DNA from: Pseudomonas linyingensis
Lineage (GTDB): Bacteria; Pseudomonadota; Gammaproteobacteria; Pseudomonadales; Pseudomonadaceae
Length of the DNA stretch: 64,000 bases
Reading direction: 5' to 3'
NCBI RefSeq assembly: GCF_900109175.1
Contig: NZ_FNZE01000001.1
Span: 372,001 to 436,000, forward strand
This document shows, in pieces, positions 53,801 to 62,779 of this stretch; position 1 is the stretch's first letter; each line of letters starts with the position of its first letter. A program made the translations under genes and the position numbers. Under the pieces are notes generated by a model, which made no database searches, was not told the DNA's origin, and worked only from the letters and a program-made list of their open reading frames with translations.

Positions 53801-54079
53801 GGGCGGAGCCCTCGGCGACTGTTCGACCTCGTCAGCCTAGGTCGCTCGCCGGCGAGGCGTCCAATCACTGTGACCGATGTGGTGATCGGGCGGGTTTATC
53901 ACGGGGTGTATGCATGCCGCGACCTGGCGCATGGACAGGCCCGCGCCGCTGGCATAGCCTCGGTCGGCCGGGACAGGGACAGCCGACAGGGAAGGCCGGA
54001 GCAATCCTGGCAACTCCCGTCGCCCTCCTGCGAGCCGAGGTCCCCGGCCCTTATCGTCACTCATGGGAGGAGTCCCGCC

Positions 54080-55684
54080 ATGCGCCTGAAGGCGACAGTA
54101 GCCCTGTTGTTCCCCGCCACCCTGAGTACCTGCGTGCTGGCCGAGGTCGCGACGCCGATCGCCGCCGTGGTGCTGCATCCCGGCAGCGCCACGGTGGTGC
54201 GTACCGCCCAGGTGGCGCCGGGCATGACCCAGGTGGTGTTCTCCGGACTGCCGGCGCGCTTCGATGCGCAGACCCTGCGCGCTGAGGCCGGTCCGCACGT
54301 GCGCGTGGGGCAGATCGTCACCCAGGACGCCGCCGGCGCCGCTGCGCTCAACCCCGCCGAGGCGGAGCTGGACGCACGGATCCTCGCCCTGCAGGACCAG
54401 CAGGCCGCGCTGGATGCCGAGATTGCGGCAGCCGAGCTGGTCAAGCGCTATCTCCAGCGCTTCAGCAGCGAAGCCGGCGTGCCGACGGAGGGGCAGGGGC
54501 TGCCCACGGATGCCAAGACCTTGACCGGCATGGTCGACGCCATAGGCCAGGGGGCGAGCGCCGCCCTGGCCAAGATTCAGGGCCTGACGGTGCAGAAGCG
54601 CGAGCTGGCCAAGCAGATCGACGTGCTGCAGCGCGATCTCGGCCAGTTGCGCAGCGGCATCCGCGATTCGCGCAGCGTCACCGTGATGCTCAGCGCAGCC
54701 CGGGCCGGCGAGCTGAAGCTCAGCTATCAGGTGGCCAATGCCGGCTGGAAGCCTGCCTATCGGGCAGCGCTGGATACCCAGGCTGCCACCCTGGATCTGG
54801 AGCGCCTGGCCAGCGTCGCGCAACGGACCGGCGAAGACTGGCACAACGTCGAACTGACCCTGTCGACCACCCAGCCGCGACTGTCACCCGCCGGCCCCGA
54901 ACCGCAACCCTGGGTGCTGACCTGGCAGCCGCCGATGCCGGCGCAGATGTCGGCGATGGAGTCCAAGGCCCGCACGCTCGGTCCACTGGCCGGCGCCGCC
55001 GCACCGGCCTCCATCGCTCCCAGCGACGAGGCGGACTACCAGCCGCCGACCTTCGTCAACCATGGCGCCTTCGCCAGCGAGTTCGTGGTGCCGACGCCGG
55101 TCAGCCTGCCGGCCGATGGCCGCGAGGTGTCGGTCAGCCTGGCCCGGCAGACGTTGCCAGCCAAGCACCATCTGCGCATCGCGCCGCGTCTCGAAAAGGT
55201 CGCGGTGGTGACCGCCGAGGCCGAACGTCCGGAGGGCGTCTGGCTGCCCGGAGATACCCAGCTGTTCCGCGATGGCAGCTACGTCGGCTCCGCGTACTGG
55301 AGCCCGGCCAGCGCCGAGCGCTTCGTGTTTTCCTTCGGTCGCGACGACCAGTTGCGTGTCGCGGTCGACCAGGTCGAGGGCCAGGCGGGCACCACCGGGG
55401 TGTTCGACAAGCGCCGCGAGCAGCGCGTCGCCGAGGTGTTCACCCTCACCAACACCCACAAGAGCCCAGTAGCGGTGCTGCTGCTCGAATCGTCGCCGGT
55501 CAGCGGTTCGGAGGAGATCACCGTGCGCGCCGCCTTCGACCCCGCGCCGACGATCCAGGCCTGGCAGCAGCGTCGCGGCGTGGTGGCCTGGGAGAAGACC
55601 CTGGCCGCCGGAGAGAGCGCCAAGTTCGGCGTCGACTACACCATCGCCTACCCGCTGGACGGCTTCGTCGGCGGGCTGGAGTAG
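54080..55684 (+). CDS. DUF4139 mucoidy-inhibitor-A-like exported protein
   Basis: This 534-residue protein begins with a signal peptide (MRLKATVALLFPATLSTCVLAEV) and has an N-terminal DUF4140-like barrel, a central coiled coil (about residues 90-200, EAELDARILALQDQQAALDAEIA), and the C-terminal DUF4139 barrel. The DUF4139 motifs are VANAGWKPAYRAALD, LSTTQP and VSLARQTLPAKHHLRI. The family includes the MuiA protein of Vibrio. Its function is unclear. GGAGG precedes the start. It is divergent from fdhD across 279 bases and converges with the LysR gene. Confidence 0.85.
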   Translation: MRLKATVALLFPATLSTCVLAEVATPIAAVVLHPGSATVVRTAQVAPGMTQVVFSGLPARFDAQTLRAEAGPHVRVGQIVTQDAAGAAALNPAEAELDARILALQDQQAALDAEIAAAELVKRYLQRFSSEAGVPTEGQGLPTDAKTLTGMVDAIGQGASAALAKIQGLTVQKRELAKQIDVLQRDLGQLRSGIRDSRSVTVMLSAARAGELKLSYQVANAGWKPAYRAALDTQAATLDLERLASVAQRTGEDWHNVELTLSTTQPRLSPAGPEPQPWVLTWQPPMPAQMSAMESKARTLGPLAGAAAPASIAPSDEADYQPPTFVNHGAFASEFVVPTPVSLPADGREVSVSLARQTLPAKHHLRIAPRLEKVAVVTAEAERPEGVWLPGDTQLFRDGSYVGSAYWSPASAERFVFSFGRDDQLRVAVDQVEGQAGTTGVFDKRREQRVAEVFTLTNTHKSPVAVLLLESSPVSGSEEITVRAAFDPAPTIQAWQQRRGVVAWEKTLAAGESAKFGVDYTIAYPLDGFVGGLE

Positions 55685-55729
55685 GGCGCCCAGAGTCCGG
55701 CGTCGGGGCACTGGCTGGTGAGAGTCCCC

Positions 55730-56623
55730 TTATGCCGTGGGCTGCGCCAGCAGCGTGCTCGCCTCGGCGAAGCAGGCCTCGGCCAGCGCCGAGCGCGGCG
55801 CGCTGCGGCGCAGGATCAGCCCCAGCGGGGCGAGGGTGTGGGCGTCCTCGATGGGCGTCAGGCTCAGGTGTTCTGTCAGCTCGTCGAGGCCGCCGTTGAG
55901 CGGCATGATCGCGCAGCACAGGCCGGCGCTGACCGCCTGCAGCAACTGGTGCACGGCGTCGGTCTCCAGCCGTGGCTGAGGGCTGAGACCGCGACTGCGC
56001 AGGGCATGATCGATGGACTGACGAAAGTGCATGCCGCTGGACAGCAGGCCGAGCGGCAGGCTGGCCAGCGCTTCCCAGCGCAGCGACGCCTGCTCGAAAC
56101 GAAAGTGCCGGCGGTCGTGCAGCAGCCCCATGCGCGTCTCGGCCAGCTCCAGGCTGGCGAAGTGCTCGCGGTCGAGACGGTCGAGGTAGGAAATCCCCAG
56201 GTCCAGCTGGTTGCGGCCGAGACGCTCGAGGATCTGCTCGCTGCTCAGGGCGAACAGCTGGAAACGCAGTTCCGGGTGCTCGCGGGCAAACAGCTGCACC
56301 AGGCGCAACGGATCGAAACCGGCCAGCGGCACCACGCCCAGGCGCAGGGTGCCGACCAGCTGGCCGCGACAGGCCGCCGCCTCGGCGTACAGGCCGTCCT
56401 GCGCGGCGAGCAGACTGCGCGCCCAGGCGAGGATGCGCTCGCCCTCGGCGCTGAAGCCCTCGAAGCGCTGGCCGCGGCGCACCAGCTCCAGGCCCAGTTC
56501 CTCCTCCAGGCTACGCAGGCGCATCGACAGGGTCGGCTGGGTGACGTGGCAGCGCGCCGCCGCCTGGCCGAAGTGGCGGGTTTCGTCGAGGGCGACGAGA
56601 AAACGCAGCTGCTTGATGTCCAT
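55730..56623 (-). CDS. LysR-family regulator, OxyR-like
   Basis: This 297-residue LysR regulator has the helix-turn-helix at FGQAAARCHVTQPTLSMRLRSLEEELG (about residues 18-44). The effector domain has VVPLAGFDPLRLVQLFAREHPEL and LDLGISYL. The first 60 residues look like OxyR/CysB-type family members, but the redox Cys of OxyR is not evident; the visible Cys residues are in ACRGQL and GLCCAIMP. The target is unknown; it may control the fdhD-fdhF unit. Confidence 0.85.
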   Translation of the reverse strand: MDIKQLRFLVALDETRHFGQAAARCHVTQPTLSMRLRSLEEELGLELVRRGQRFEGFSAEGERILAWARSLLAAQDGLYAEAAACRGQLVGTLRLGVVPLAGFDPLRLVQLFAREHPELRFQLFALSSEQILERLGRNQLDLGISYLDRLDREHFASLELAETRMGLLHDRRHFRFEQASLRWEALASLPLGLLSSGMHFRQSIDHALRSRGLSPQPRLETDAVHQLLQAVSAGLCCAIMPLNGGLDELTEHLSLTPIEDAHTLAPLGLILRRSAPRSALAEACFAEASTLLAQPTA

Positions 56624-56778
56624 GCCGGCGTAGCGACCTCGCAAGGTGGGGAAAGATGCGACAGTGCGCAACTTTGCCACAGCGGAAGCCGCACGCGCAC
56701 GGCTGTGCAGCCAGCGACCCCGTTTGGAGGAATGCAGTCGGAGCGGGAGAAGGGTCTGACCGCTCGCCAGTAGCGCCG

Positions 56779-57231
56779 TCAGCTGTCGCCGTGCTGTGTT
56801 CGAGGCAGATCGGTGAGCTTGAGCTGCTGCCATATCCGCTCGCCGTCCTGGATGGCCAGGTGCAGCGGCGACCGGGAGTAGTGATGAAGTTGCAGCACCG
56901 CCATGCAGTCCTGCCATTGCTCGATCTCCAGGCGCCGCAGCCTGGACAGATTGAACAGGTGCTCTTGTCCGTTGCGCAGGCCGAGCAGGAAGTCTCGGCA
57001 GATCTCGCTTTGCCCGTCGCCCGTGCCGTGCAGGGCCGTCTTCAACAGTCTGACCAGGGCTTCCTGCGCCTGGGGAATCATTGTCCTCTGCTCCGAGCAC
57101 CAGTGCTCATAGCGCGCCATGCGCGCGGTAATCGCCTGTTCGACCTCGGCTTCATCGCGGGCGCGGCGCGCGCGCGCGATGTCGTTGGCCGGGTGCTGGA
57201 TCGGGAGGGGAATTGCAGTTGCATCACTCAT
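56779..57231 (-). CDS. Hypothetical protein, helical
   Basis: This 150-residue soluble protein starts MSDATAIPLPIQHPANDIARARRARDE at 57231, with GGGGAG as ribosome site. It is almost all helical and contains ERIWQQLKLTDLPRTQHG at its end and the segment CRDFLLGLRNGQEHLFNLSRLRRLEIEQWQDCMAVLQ in the middle. It resembles a Pseudomonas-specific DUF with no assigned function. The DNA upstream is lower in GC than the rest of the window. Confidence 0.7.
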   Translation of the reverse strand: MSDATAIPLPIQHPANDIARARRARDEAEVEQAITARMARYEHWCSEQRTMIPQAQEALVRLLKTALHGTGDGQSEICRDFLLGLRNGQEHLFNLSRLRRLEIEQWQDCMAVLQLHHYSRSPLHLAIQDGERIWQQLKLTDLPRTQHGDS

Positions 57232-57643
57232 ATGAATCTCCCCACTACTGACCGATGGCAGAACTCGCTCAAACATCCGCATCGGTATTCCACGGAACCA
57301 CATGGGCAAGTCTGATGCGGATCACCTGCAAGTCAAGTTGACGCCTTGAATTTGACGACAGCCGGCAGGTTTTGTTGGGTATCGGCCTGATTTCGTTTGT
57401 GGGAGCGCTGCGGAAGGAGTCATTCCTGTACGGGTGTTAGTCCATAAGTCCCGTGGCACCTGGGTTTCTGCCCTGGAGGGAGTGACGGTAAATGGCTTTT
57501 CAGAGCGTCCCTGTCGCGAATGATTTTAACGGCGAAAACCGCTGTTTCCTTGAGTTAACGCAATTCCTTATCAGTTATGGCGACAATTTTCCGACGGCTT
57601 TGCTCTGGTGGCCACCTTGCCGAAGCTGGGCAGCGAGGTTCCG
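57232..57643. other. Intergenic region without a convincing gene
   Basis: About 410 bases between a hypothetical gene and the hydrolase gene, both read away from it or convergent. It is clearly lower in GC than its neighbours (for example GAATTTGACGACAGC and TTTAACGGCGAAAACC). A plus-strand open frame begins at 57492 with GGAG ten bases upstream and a plausible first 40 residues. But it runs on into the antisense of the hydrolase, so it looks like a remnant at best. No hairpin terminator or tRNA was seen. Confidence 0.5.
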
Positions 57644-58447
57644 CTACTCCCGGTGCGCGATGGCCAGGGATGCGGCAGACGCTGCTTGCTCACGGGCGGC
57701 ACCATCGTCCCCTGCCAGCCACGTAGCGATCCGCTCGGCCAGCCAGGGGCCGTCGTCCAGTGGCAGGTCGTGGCCGGCGCCGGGATGCTGGACGTGCGGC
57801 AGCTGCCAGTGTGCGGCCAGATCGGCGGAGCAGCGTGGGTCGACCAGCGCGTCGCCGGCACCGCTGAGCAGCAGCAGGGGCACGGCCGGGCGCTGCTGCG
57901 GCAGGCGAAAGCGCGCCGCCGCCGCCAGCTGGCGCAGGGCGTTGCGCGGTGTGACCGGGTGGCGCTGGCGCAGGGCGACCCAGGCATCCAGCACCGCCGG
58001 ATCGGCGCGGCGGCTGGTCAGGCGCAGGATCGCCGCCTCGCGGGCATGGGCATCGGCGCGGGCCAGCACGCCGAGCAGGGTCGGGTAGCTGGTCGGGCGC
58101 AGGCGCCGGTAGAACGGGCTGATGCCGGCAAAGCTGCTGTTGATCAGCACGCCGCCGGCGACCTGCGCCGGATGGGCGGCGGCCCAGGCCAGCGCCACCA
58201 TCGCGCCCAGCGACATGGCCAGCAGGTGCACCGGGCCGTCGATGCCCAGTGCCGCCAGCTGGGTGCGACAGGCGACCACCATGGAGGCGACGCGCAGCGG
58301 GCTGGCTTCGCGGTGCAGGGCGCCGTTGCCGGGCAGGTCGAGGGTGAGGATGCGCGCATCCGGCAGACACTCCGCCAGTTGCGCGGGAAAGGCGCCCCAG
58401 TGGCCGCTCTCGCGGGTCAGGCCGCGCAGCAGGATCCAGGTGGCCAC
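57644..58447 (-). CDS. Alpha/beta hydrolase
   Basis: This roughly 267-residue alpha/beta hydrolase has the oxyanion-type start WILLRGLTRESGHW, the nucleophile elbow AMSLGAM (Ser) at about residue 79, and the acid/His region GAGDALVDPRCS and GAGHDLPLDDG. The start is uncertain: a GTG at 58447 or 58459 both lack a clear ribosome site, and the second overlaps the peptidase stop. Translation is likely coupled to the upstream M14 peptidase. It probably cleaves an ester or thioester; the substrate is unknown. Confidence 0.78.
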   Translation of the reverse strand: MATWILLRGLTRESGHWGAFPAQLAECLPDARILTLDLPGNGALHREASPLRVASMVVACRTQLAALGIDGPVHLLAMSLGAMVALAWAAAHPAQVAGGVLINSSFAGISPFYRRLRPTSYPTLLGVLARADAHAREAAILRLTSRRADPAVLDAWVALRQRHPVTPRNALRQLAAAARFRLPQQRPAVPLLLLSGAGDALVDPRCSADLAAHWQLPHVQHPGAGHDLPLDDGPWLAERIATWLAGDDGAAREQAASAASLAIAHRE

Positions 58448-58449
58448 GC

Positions 58450-59469
58450 CTAGCGCCACGGATACCAGCGGCGCAGGGCCTGCTGGCGGTGCTGCTCGCG
58501 TTCCTCGCCACTCGGGCACCAGCCCTGGTAGCCGCAGGCGGCGCGGCCGACGAAGTCCAGCCATTCCACCTGGCGGCGCAGCACGCGCGCCTCGCGGTGG
58601 CCGAGCAGCGGGTTGAACAGGCCCTGCAGCGACAGCAGCTGGCGCGGGTTCTTCTTCACCCACAGCCAGGAGCCCATCTCCAGGGTCAGCGGTAGCATCA
58701 CCCGCGTCGGGTCGCTGCAGGCGCGCTGGTAGAGGTGGTCCCAGAGGTCGCCATGGGTCAGGTACTGGCAGCTCTGCGGCTCGAACACGTAGGGATGATG
58801 GCGGTGGGTCTGGTCGAGGAGCTCGCTCAGCGCGTGCATTTCCGCCAGATGCGGGATCGGCCGGCGCGTACCGGCGTAGGGAAACCAGATGCGGTCGTGC
58901 AGGCCGAAGCCGGAGTGGCAGTCCACCGCGATGCTGAAGCGGTGGCTGAGCAGCTCCTCCTCGACCACGCGGCACAGCGCCTGGCTTTCCGCCTGCATCG
59001 GCGCGCTGCGTGGGCCGCGGTACCAGGGCAGGCGCGAACTCAGGCGCTGGCCGCCGACCAGGAAGGCGACGCGCTGCTCGGCGTCCAGCGGCGCGTTGCG
59101 CATCAGGTCGACGCCCTGCGGATTGGCACGGGTACCGCGCCACAGCCCGCCGGGGTTGACCACCGGCATGAACACCAGGCGCATGCGCTCGAGCTGCTGC
59201 AGCAGCAGGCTGTCCCAGCGCAGGCGCGTCGTCACGCTGCGCAGGAAGGACAGCACCACGGTCGCGCCGATCCGCTCGAGGCCGTGCACGCCGCCGAAGT
59301 AGCCGACCGCCGGCGCGCTCGGCGCAGGATTGCCGAGGCTGATCGCGTACACCGGCAGACTGCGCGTGCCGACGTCCACCCGGCACAGCTCGCGCACCTG
59401 CAGCAGATTGCCGAGCTTGTCGACCAGCCGCTCGAGTTCGAGGAGTTCGCTGGGCTCACTGGCGGGCAT
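58450..59469 (-). CDS. M14-family zinc carboxypeptidase-like protein
   Basis: This 339-residue metallopeptidase of the M14 family has zinc ligands GVHGLERIG (HxxE) and DCHSGF (His), and the catalytic Glu is probably in TLEMGSW. The start at 59469 has GGAGG close to the ATG and no signal peptide, so it acts in the cytoplasm. Substrates in this family include peptides, peptidoglycan and acyl amino acids (succinylglutamate desuccinylase-like). It is followed by an alpha/beta hydrolase on the same strand, so the pair may degrade one compound in two steps. Confidence 0.85.
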   Translation of the reverse strand: MPASEPSELLELERLVDKLGNLLQVRELCRVDVGTRSLPVYAISLGNPAPSAPAVGYFGGVHGLERIGATVVLSFLRSVTTRLRWDSLLLQQLERMRLVFMPVVNPGGLWRGTRANPQGVDLMRNAPLDAEQRVAFLVGGQRLSSRLPWYRGPRSAPMQAESQALCRVVEEELLSHRFSIAVDCHSGFGLHDRIWFPYAGTRRPIPHLAEMHALSELLDQTHRHHPYVFEPQSCQYLTHGDLWDHLYQRACSDPTRVMLPLTLEMGSWLWVKKNPRQLLSLQGLFNPLLGHREARVLRRQVEWLDFVGRAACGYQGWCPSGEEREQHRQQALRRWYPWR

Positions 59470-59614
59470 GCGACCTCCGAGATTCGAGACAGGGCACCCT
59501 GCCACCAGTCTAGGCGCTGTGCACGCCCACACCGGCGGCGTTGGCGCGGAGCAGGGCGCCGTCAGTCGGACGGGCCGGACCGCGTCAGCTGGAGCCAGGT
59601 TCAAGCCACGAGCT

Positions 59615-60835
59615 TCAGGCCACGAGACTCAGCAGCCAGCCGGCGCCGCCGCCGAGCAGCACCACCAGCCAGGGCGGCAGCTTCCAGACCATCAGCGCGA
59701 TCAGCGCCAGCAGGGCCAGGCCGAAGTGGCCGGGGCCGTGGATCGCGCTGGTCCACACGGGGTTATACAGCGCGGCCAGCAGCAGGCCGACCACCGCGGC
59801 ATTGACGCCGGCGAGCGCGGCCTGGGTGTGCGCACTGCGCCGCAGCCGCTCCCAGAACGGCAGTGCGCCGGCCACCAGCAGGAAGGAGGGCACGAAGATG
59901 GCGACCAGGCACAGCAGGCCGCCGCTCCAGCCGCCGGACTCGCCGTGCAGCGAGGCCCCCAGGAACGCCGCGAAGGTGAACAGCGGGCCGGGAACCGCCT
60001 GTGCGGCGCCGTAGCCGGCGAGGAACACGTCGTTGCTGACCCAGCCGGGCGGCACCACTTCCGTCTGCAGCAGGGGCAGCACCACATGGCCACCGCCGAA
60101 CACCAGCGCGCCGGCGCGATAGAAGGCATCGACCAGTTGCACCGCCGGCCGCGGCCACAGCTCGGCGAGCAGCGGCAGGCCGAGCAGCAAGGCCAGGAAC
60201 AGCACCAGGCACAGCGCGCCGGCACGTCGCCCGGTGGCGATCGGCAGCGGTTGGTGGGCTGTCCCCGGTGCGGGTCTGAAGCACAGCAGGCCGACCAGCG
60301 CGGCGCTCAGGATCACCCCGATCTGGCCCAGCGCGGTGGGCCACAGCAGCACCACGCAGGCGGCCAGCGCCATCAGGGTGAGGCGCGGGGCGTCGCTGCA
60401 CAGGGTGCGCGCCATGCCCCACACCGCCTGCGCCACCACCGCCACGGCGACCACCTTGAGCCCGTGCAGCAGGCCGCCGGGCAGCGCATCGCCCCAGCTC
60501 GCCAGGCCCAGGGCAAACAGGATCAGGGCGATGGCCGAAGGCAGGGTGAAGCCGGTCCACGCCGCCAGCGCGCCGGCATAGCCCGCGCGCGACAGGCCGA
60601 GGGCCATGCCCACCTGACTGCTGGCCGGCCCGGGCAGAAACTGGCACAGGGCGACCAGATCGGCGTAGCTGCGCTCGCTCAGCCACTGCCGACGGCTGAC
60701 GAACTCCTCGCGAAAGTAGCCCAGGTGCGCAACCGGCCCGCCGAAGGAGGTCAGGCCCAGACGCAGGAAGATCAGGAAGACCTCCCACGCCCGGGCGGCA
60801 CCGCTGGCGGCGGCGGGGGATTCTCGGTGGGGCAT
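59615..60835 (-). CDS. chrA: Chromate transporter ChrA (two-domain)
   Basis: This 406-residue inner-membrane protein with about 11 to 12 helices is the long-chain type with two CHR domains in tandem. The first has TSFGGPVAHLGYFREEFV and QFLPGPASSQVG; the second has FGGGHVVLPLLQTEVV and AVPGPLFTFAAFLG. It exports chromate from the cytoplasm by exchange. CAGGAG precedes the start. There is no chrB regulator nearby; it is a single gene divergent from a hexanucleotide repeat and the ubiquitin/Mut7-C gene. Confidence 0.93.
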   Translation of the reverse strand: MPHRESPAAASGAARAWEVFLIFLRLGLTSFGGPVAHLGYFREEFVSRRQWLSERSYADLVALCQFLPGPASSQVGMALGLSRAGYAGALAAWTGFTLPSAIALILFALGLASWGDALPGGLLHGLKVVAVAVVAQAVWGMARTLCSDAPRLTLMALAACVVLLWPTALGQIGVILSAALVGLLCFRPAPGTAHQPLPIATGRRAGALCLVLFLALLLGLPLLAELWPRPAVQLVDAFYRAGALVFGGGHVVLPLLQTEVVPPGWVSNDVFLAGYGAAQAVPGPLFTFAAFLGASLHGESGGWSGGLLCLVAIFVPSFLLVAGALPFWERLRRSAHTQAALAGVNAAVVGLLLAALYNPVWTSAIHGPGHFGLALLALIALMVWKLPPWLVVLLGGGAGWLLSLVA

Positions 60836-60953
60836 GCGGACTCCTGGTGCGGGATGGACGATGGACGGGCGAAATTCTGCCATGCCCGTGTTGAACAGCG
60901 ATGAATGTTCCGGCCCGGTCGCACACTCGGCAGTGCCCGGCACGGCGACATTC

Positions 60954-61001
60954 GTGCAGGTGCAGGTGCAGGTGCAGGTGCAGGTGCAGATGCAGATGCA
61001 G
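60954..61001. repeat. Hexanucleotide tandem repeat (GTGCAG/ATGCAG)
   Basis: Six exact GTGCAG units followed by two ATGCAG units, 48 bases in all, lie in the 207-base intergenic region between chrA and the ubiquitin/Mut7-C gene, 41 bases upstream of the latter's ATG. Because the unit is six bases, slippage changes promoter spacing or, if an upstream start is used, adds dipeptides in frame. Confidence 0.95.
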
Positions 61002-61042
61002 GTACGCCGCGCGCGCCTTCTGCGCCTGCCATACTGTCCGCC

Positions 61043-61795
61043 ATGGTCAGCGCCACTTTTCGCTTCTACGAGGAGCTCAACGACTTCCTGCCGGCCGAGC
61101 GGCGCGGGCAGGCGTTTACCTGCGCGTGTGCGCAGGCGGCCACGGTCAAGCACATGATCGAGGCGCTCGGCGTGCCGCACACCGAGGTCGAGCTGGTGCT
61201 GGTCAACGGCGAGTCGGTGGACTTCGCCCGGCCGATCCACGATGGCGACCGGGTGGCGGTCTACCCGCGCTTCGAGACGCTGGACATCACCCCGCTGCTC
61301 AAAGTCCGCGCCCAGCCGCTGCGCGCGCTGCGCTTCATCGCCGACGCCCATCTCGGTGGCCTGGCCCGCCTGCTGCGCATGAGCGGCTTCGACACCCTCT
61401 ACGACAACGACTTCGAGGACGGCCAGATCGCCTCACTGGCCGCCGCGCAGCAGCGCATCGTGCTGACCCGCGACCGCGAACTGCTCAAGCGGCGCATCGT
61501 CAGTCACGGCTGCTACGTGCATGCGCTCAAGCCGGCGCTGCAGTTGCGCGAACTGTTCGAGCGCCTCGACCTGGCGCGCAGCGCGCGGCCGTTCACCCTG
61601 TGCGTGCACTGCAACCTGCCGCTGCACGAACTCGACACCGAGCTGGCCCGCGCGCGCGTGCCACCGCGCGCCGCCTGGCTCTACTCGCGCTTTCTCGGCT
61701 GCGACGCCTGTCAGCGCATCTACTGGGAGGGTTCACACTGGCGCAACATGTGCGCGCTGCTCGGCCCGCTGCTGGCGCGAGCCGGGGACGGCTGA
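61043..61795 (+). CDS. Ubiquitin-like/Mut7-C RNase-domain protein
   Basis: This 250-residue cytoplasmic protein has an N-terminal ubiquitin-like domain (VSATFRFYEELNDFLP to about residue 85) and a C-terminal Mut7-C (PIN-like) domain. The latter has RFIADAHLGGLARLLRMSGFDTLY, IVLTRDRELLKRR and a zinc ribbon (CVHCNLPL and CDACQRIYW). The family occurs in many bacteria and its RNase activity is assumed from homology. The start at 61043 was chosen because the ubiquitin fold begins at once. A longer frame from 60905 would add the repeat-coded AGAGAG stretch. Confidence 0.9.
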   Translation: MVSATFRFYEELNDFLPAERRGQAFTCACAQAATVKHMIEALGVPHTEVELVLVNGESVDFARPIHDGDRVAVYPRFETLDITPLLKVRAQPLRALRFIADAHLGGLARLLRMSGFDTLYDNDFEDGQIASLAAAQQRIVLTRDRELLKRRIVSHGCYVHALKPALQLRELFERLDLARSARPFTLCVHCNLPLHELDTELARARVPPRAAWLYSRFLGCDACQRIYWEGSHWRNMCALLGPLLARAGDG

Positions 61796-61809
61796 ACGGT
61801 GGCAGCCGG

Positions 61810-62265
61810 CTATTCGATCTCGCCGCAGAACAGGTCCCAGCTGCCATCGGCGGGGCTGTTGCGCACCAGCAGGCTGTAGCCGCCGCTGCGCAGCTGTTCC
61901 AGCGGCACCTCCACCCGCTTCGACAGCCGCCAGCCGGCCTGGGCGCGGCCGATGCGATCGGCGAGCACGATCTGGTTCATCTCCCAGGCAGGCGTGGGGC
62001 CGAGGCGCTCGCAGCGGCCGGGGTAGATGAAGGTGTACAGATGCACCGGCCGGCTGGTGCCGTCCGGTACGCCGCCGATGATGAAGGAGATGCCGGTGCG
62101 CTCGCCCTCGGCCACCAGGGTGGCTTGGGCGATCTTGCCGGCATTGTGGTTCGTCGCCACGAGGGGCACGGTGAGGATCTGGCGCTCCTGCGCAGTGCCG
62201 GACCACGGGGTGCACCCCTGGACGGCCAGCACCGCGCCGGCCAGCAGCCAGTACCTGATGGACAT
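61810..62265 (-). CDS. Small lipoprotein of unknown function
   Basis: This 151-residue exported protein has the lipobox LAVQGCTPW (Cys at about residue 18) and a beta-rich body with YTFIYPGRCERLGPTPAW and GGYSLLVRNSPADG. The two Cys of FIYPGRCERLG and SWDLFCGEIE may pair. It starts at 62265 with a strong GGAGGAG site. It is a single gene, convergent with the ubiquitin/Mut7-C gene (14 bases). No known family is recognised. Confidence 0.8.
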   Translation of the reverse strand: MSIRYWLLAGAVLAVQGCTPWSGTAQERQILTVPLVATNHNAGKIAQATLVAEGERTGISFIIGGVPDGTSRPVHLYTFIYPGRCERLGPTPAWEMNQIVLADRIGRAQAGWRLSKRVEVPLEQLRSGGYSLLVRNSPADGSWDLFCGEIE

Positions 62266-62335
62266 CGCTCGTCTCCTCCGCCGGATGACCGGCGTGGTTA
62301 CCTGCCCACGCCAGCCTGTGCAGCGTAGTCGATCG

Positions 62336-62779
62336 CTACAGCGCCCGTCGCAGCGGGCGCATCGGCGAACGCGTGAAGCCGTGGTGGCCATAGAAGCGTT
62401 GCGCCGCCGCGTTGTCGTCGTCGGTGAGCAGGGTGATGCGCCGGCAGCCGCTGTCCCGCGCATGGGCGATGGCCTGCTCCAGCAGCGCCGAACCGATGCC
62501 CGCGCCGCGCGCGCCGGTGTCCACCACCATGTCCTCCAGCAGCGCCACCCGCGCACCCAGTGCGGTCGACACCGTGTAGAGCAGATTGACCATGGCGACG
62601 ATGCGCGTGTCCGCGACGGTGACGAGGATTTCGCCGACCGCCGGATCGTCGATGATCGCCGCCAGTCCGCGCTGCTGCGCGCTGCGGTCCGGGGTGAATT
62701 CGGCTTCCTGGGCGAACAGCTGGTCGAGCAGTGTGCAGAGTGCCGGGATGTCGGCAGGGGTGGCGAGGCGGATTTGCAT
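62336..62779 (-). CDS. GNAT-family N-acetyltransferase
   Basis: This 147-residue acetyltransferase starts MQIRLATPADIPALCTLLDQLF at 62779, with GGAGG as the ribosome site. The CoA-binding motif A is in DMVVDTGARGAGIGSALLEQAI (about residues 86-107) and motif B in AAAQRFYGHHGF. The substrate is unknown. An upstream extension (to 62848) is open but unsupported. Confidence 0.9.
   Translation of the reverse strand: MQIRLATPADIPALCTLLDQLFAQEAEFTPDRSAQQRGLAAIIDDPAVGEILVTVADTRIVAMVNLLYTVSTALGARVALLEDMVVDTGARGAGIGSALLEQAIAHARDSGCRRITLLTDDDNAAAQRFYGHHGFTRSPMRPLRRAL

Noticed and set aside
53945-54000. Repeated GACAGG words before the DUF4139 gene
   Set aside because: Spacing is irregular; looks like chance in GC-rich DNA.
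51809-54079. Open frame running upstream of the DUF4139 start through fdhD and fdhF on the opposite strand
   Set aside because: It has no family motifs until 54080, where a signal peptide and GGAGG ribosome site mark the real start.
57395-57440. A REP-like element (GTGGGAGCGCTGCGG)
   Set aside because: Only one partial copy, with no convincing dyad and no second copy in the window.
57492-58088. A 198-codon plus-strand frame
   Set aside because: After about 40 codons it is just the antisense of the hydrolase. Kept only as a weak remnant idea.
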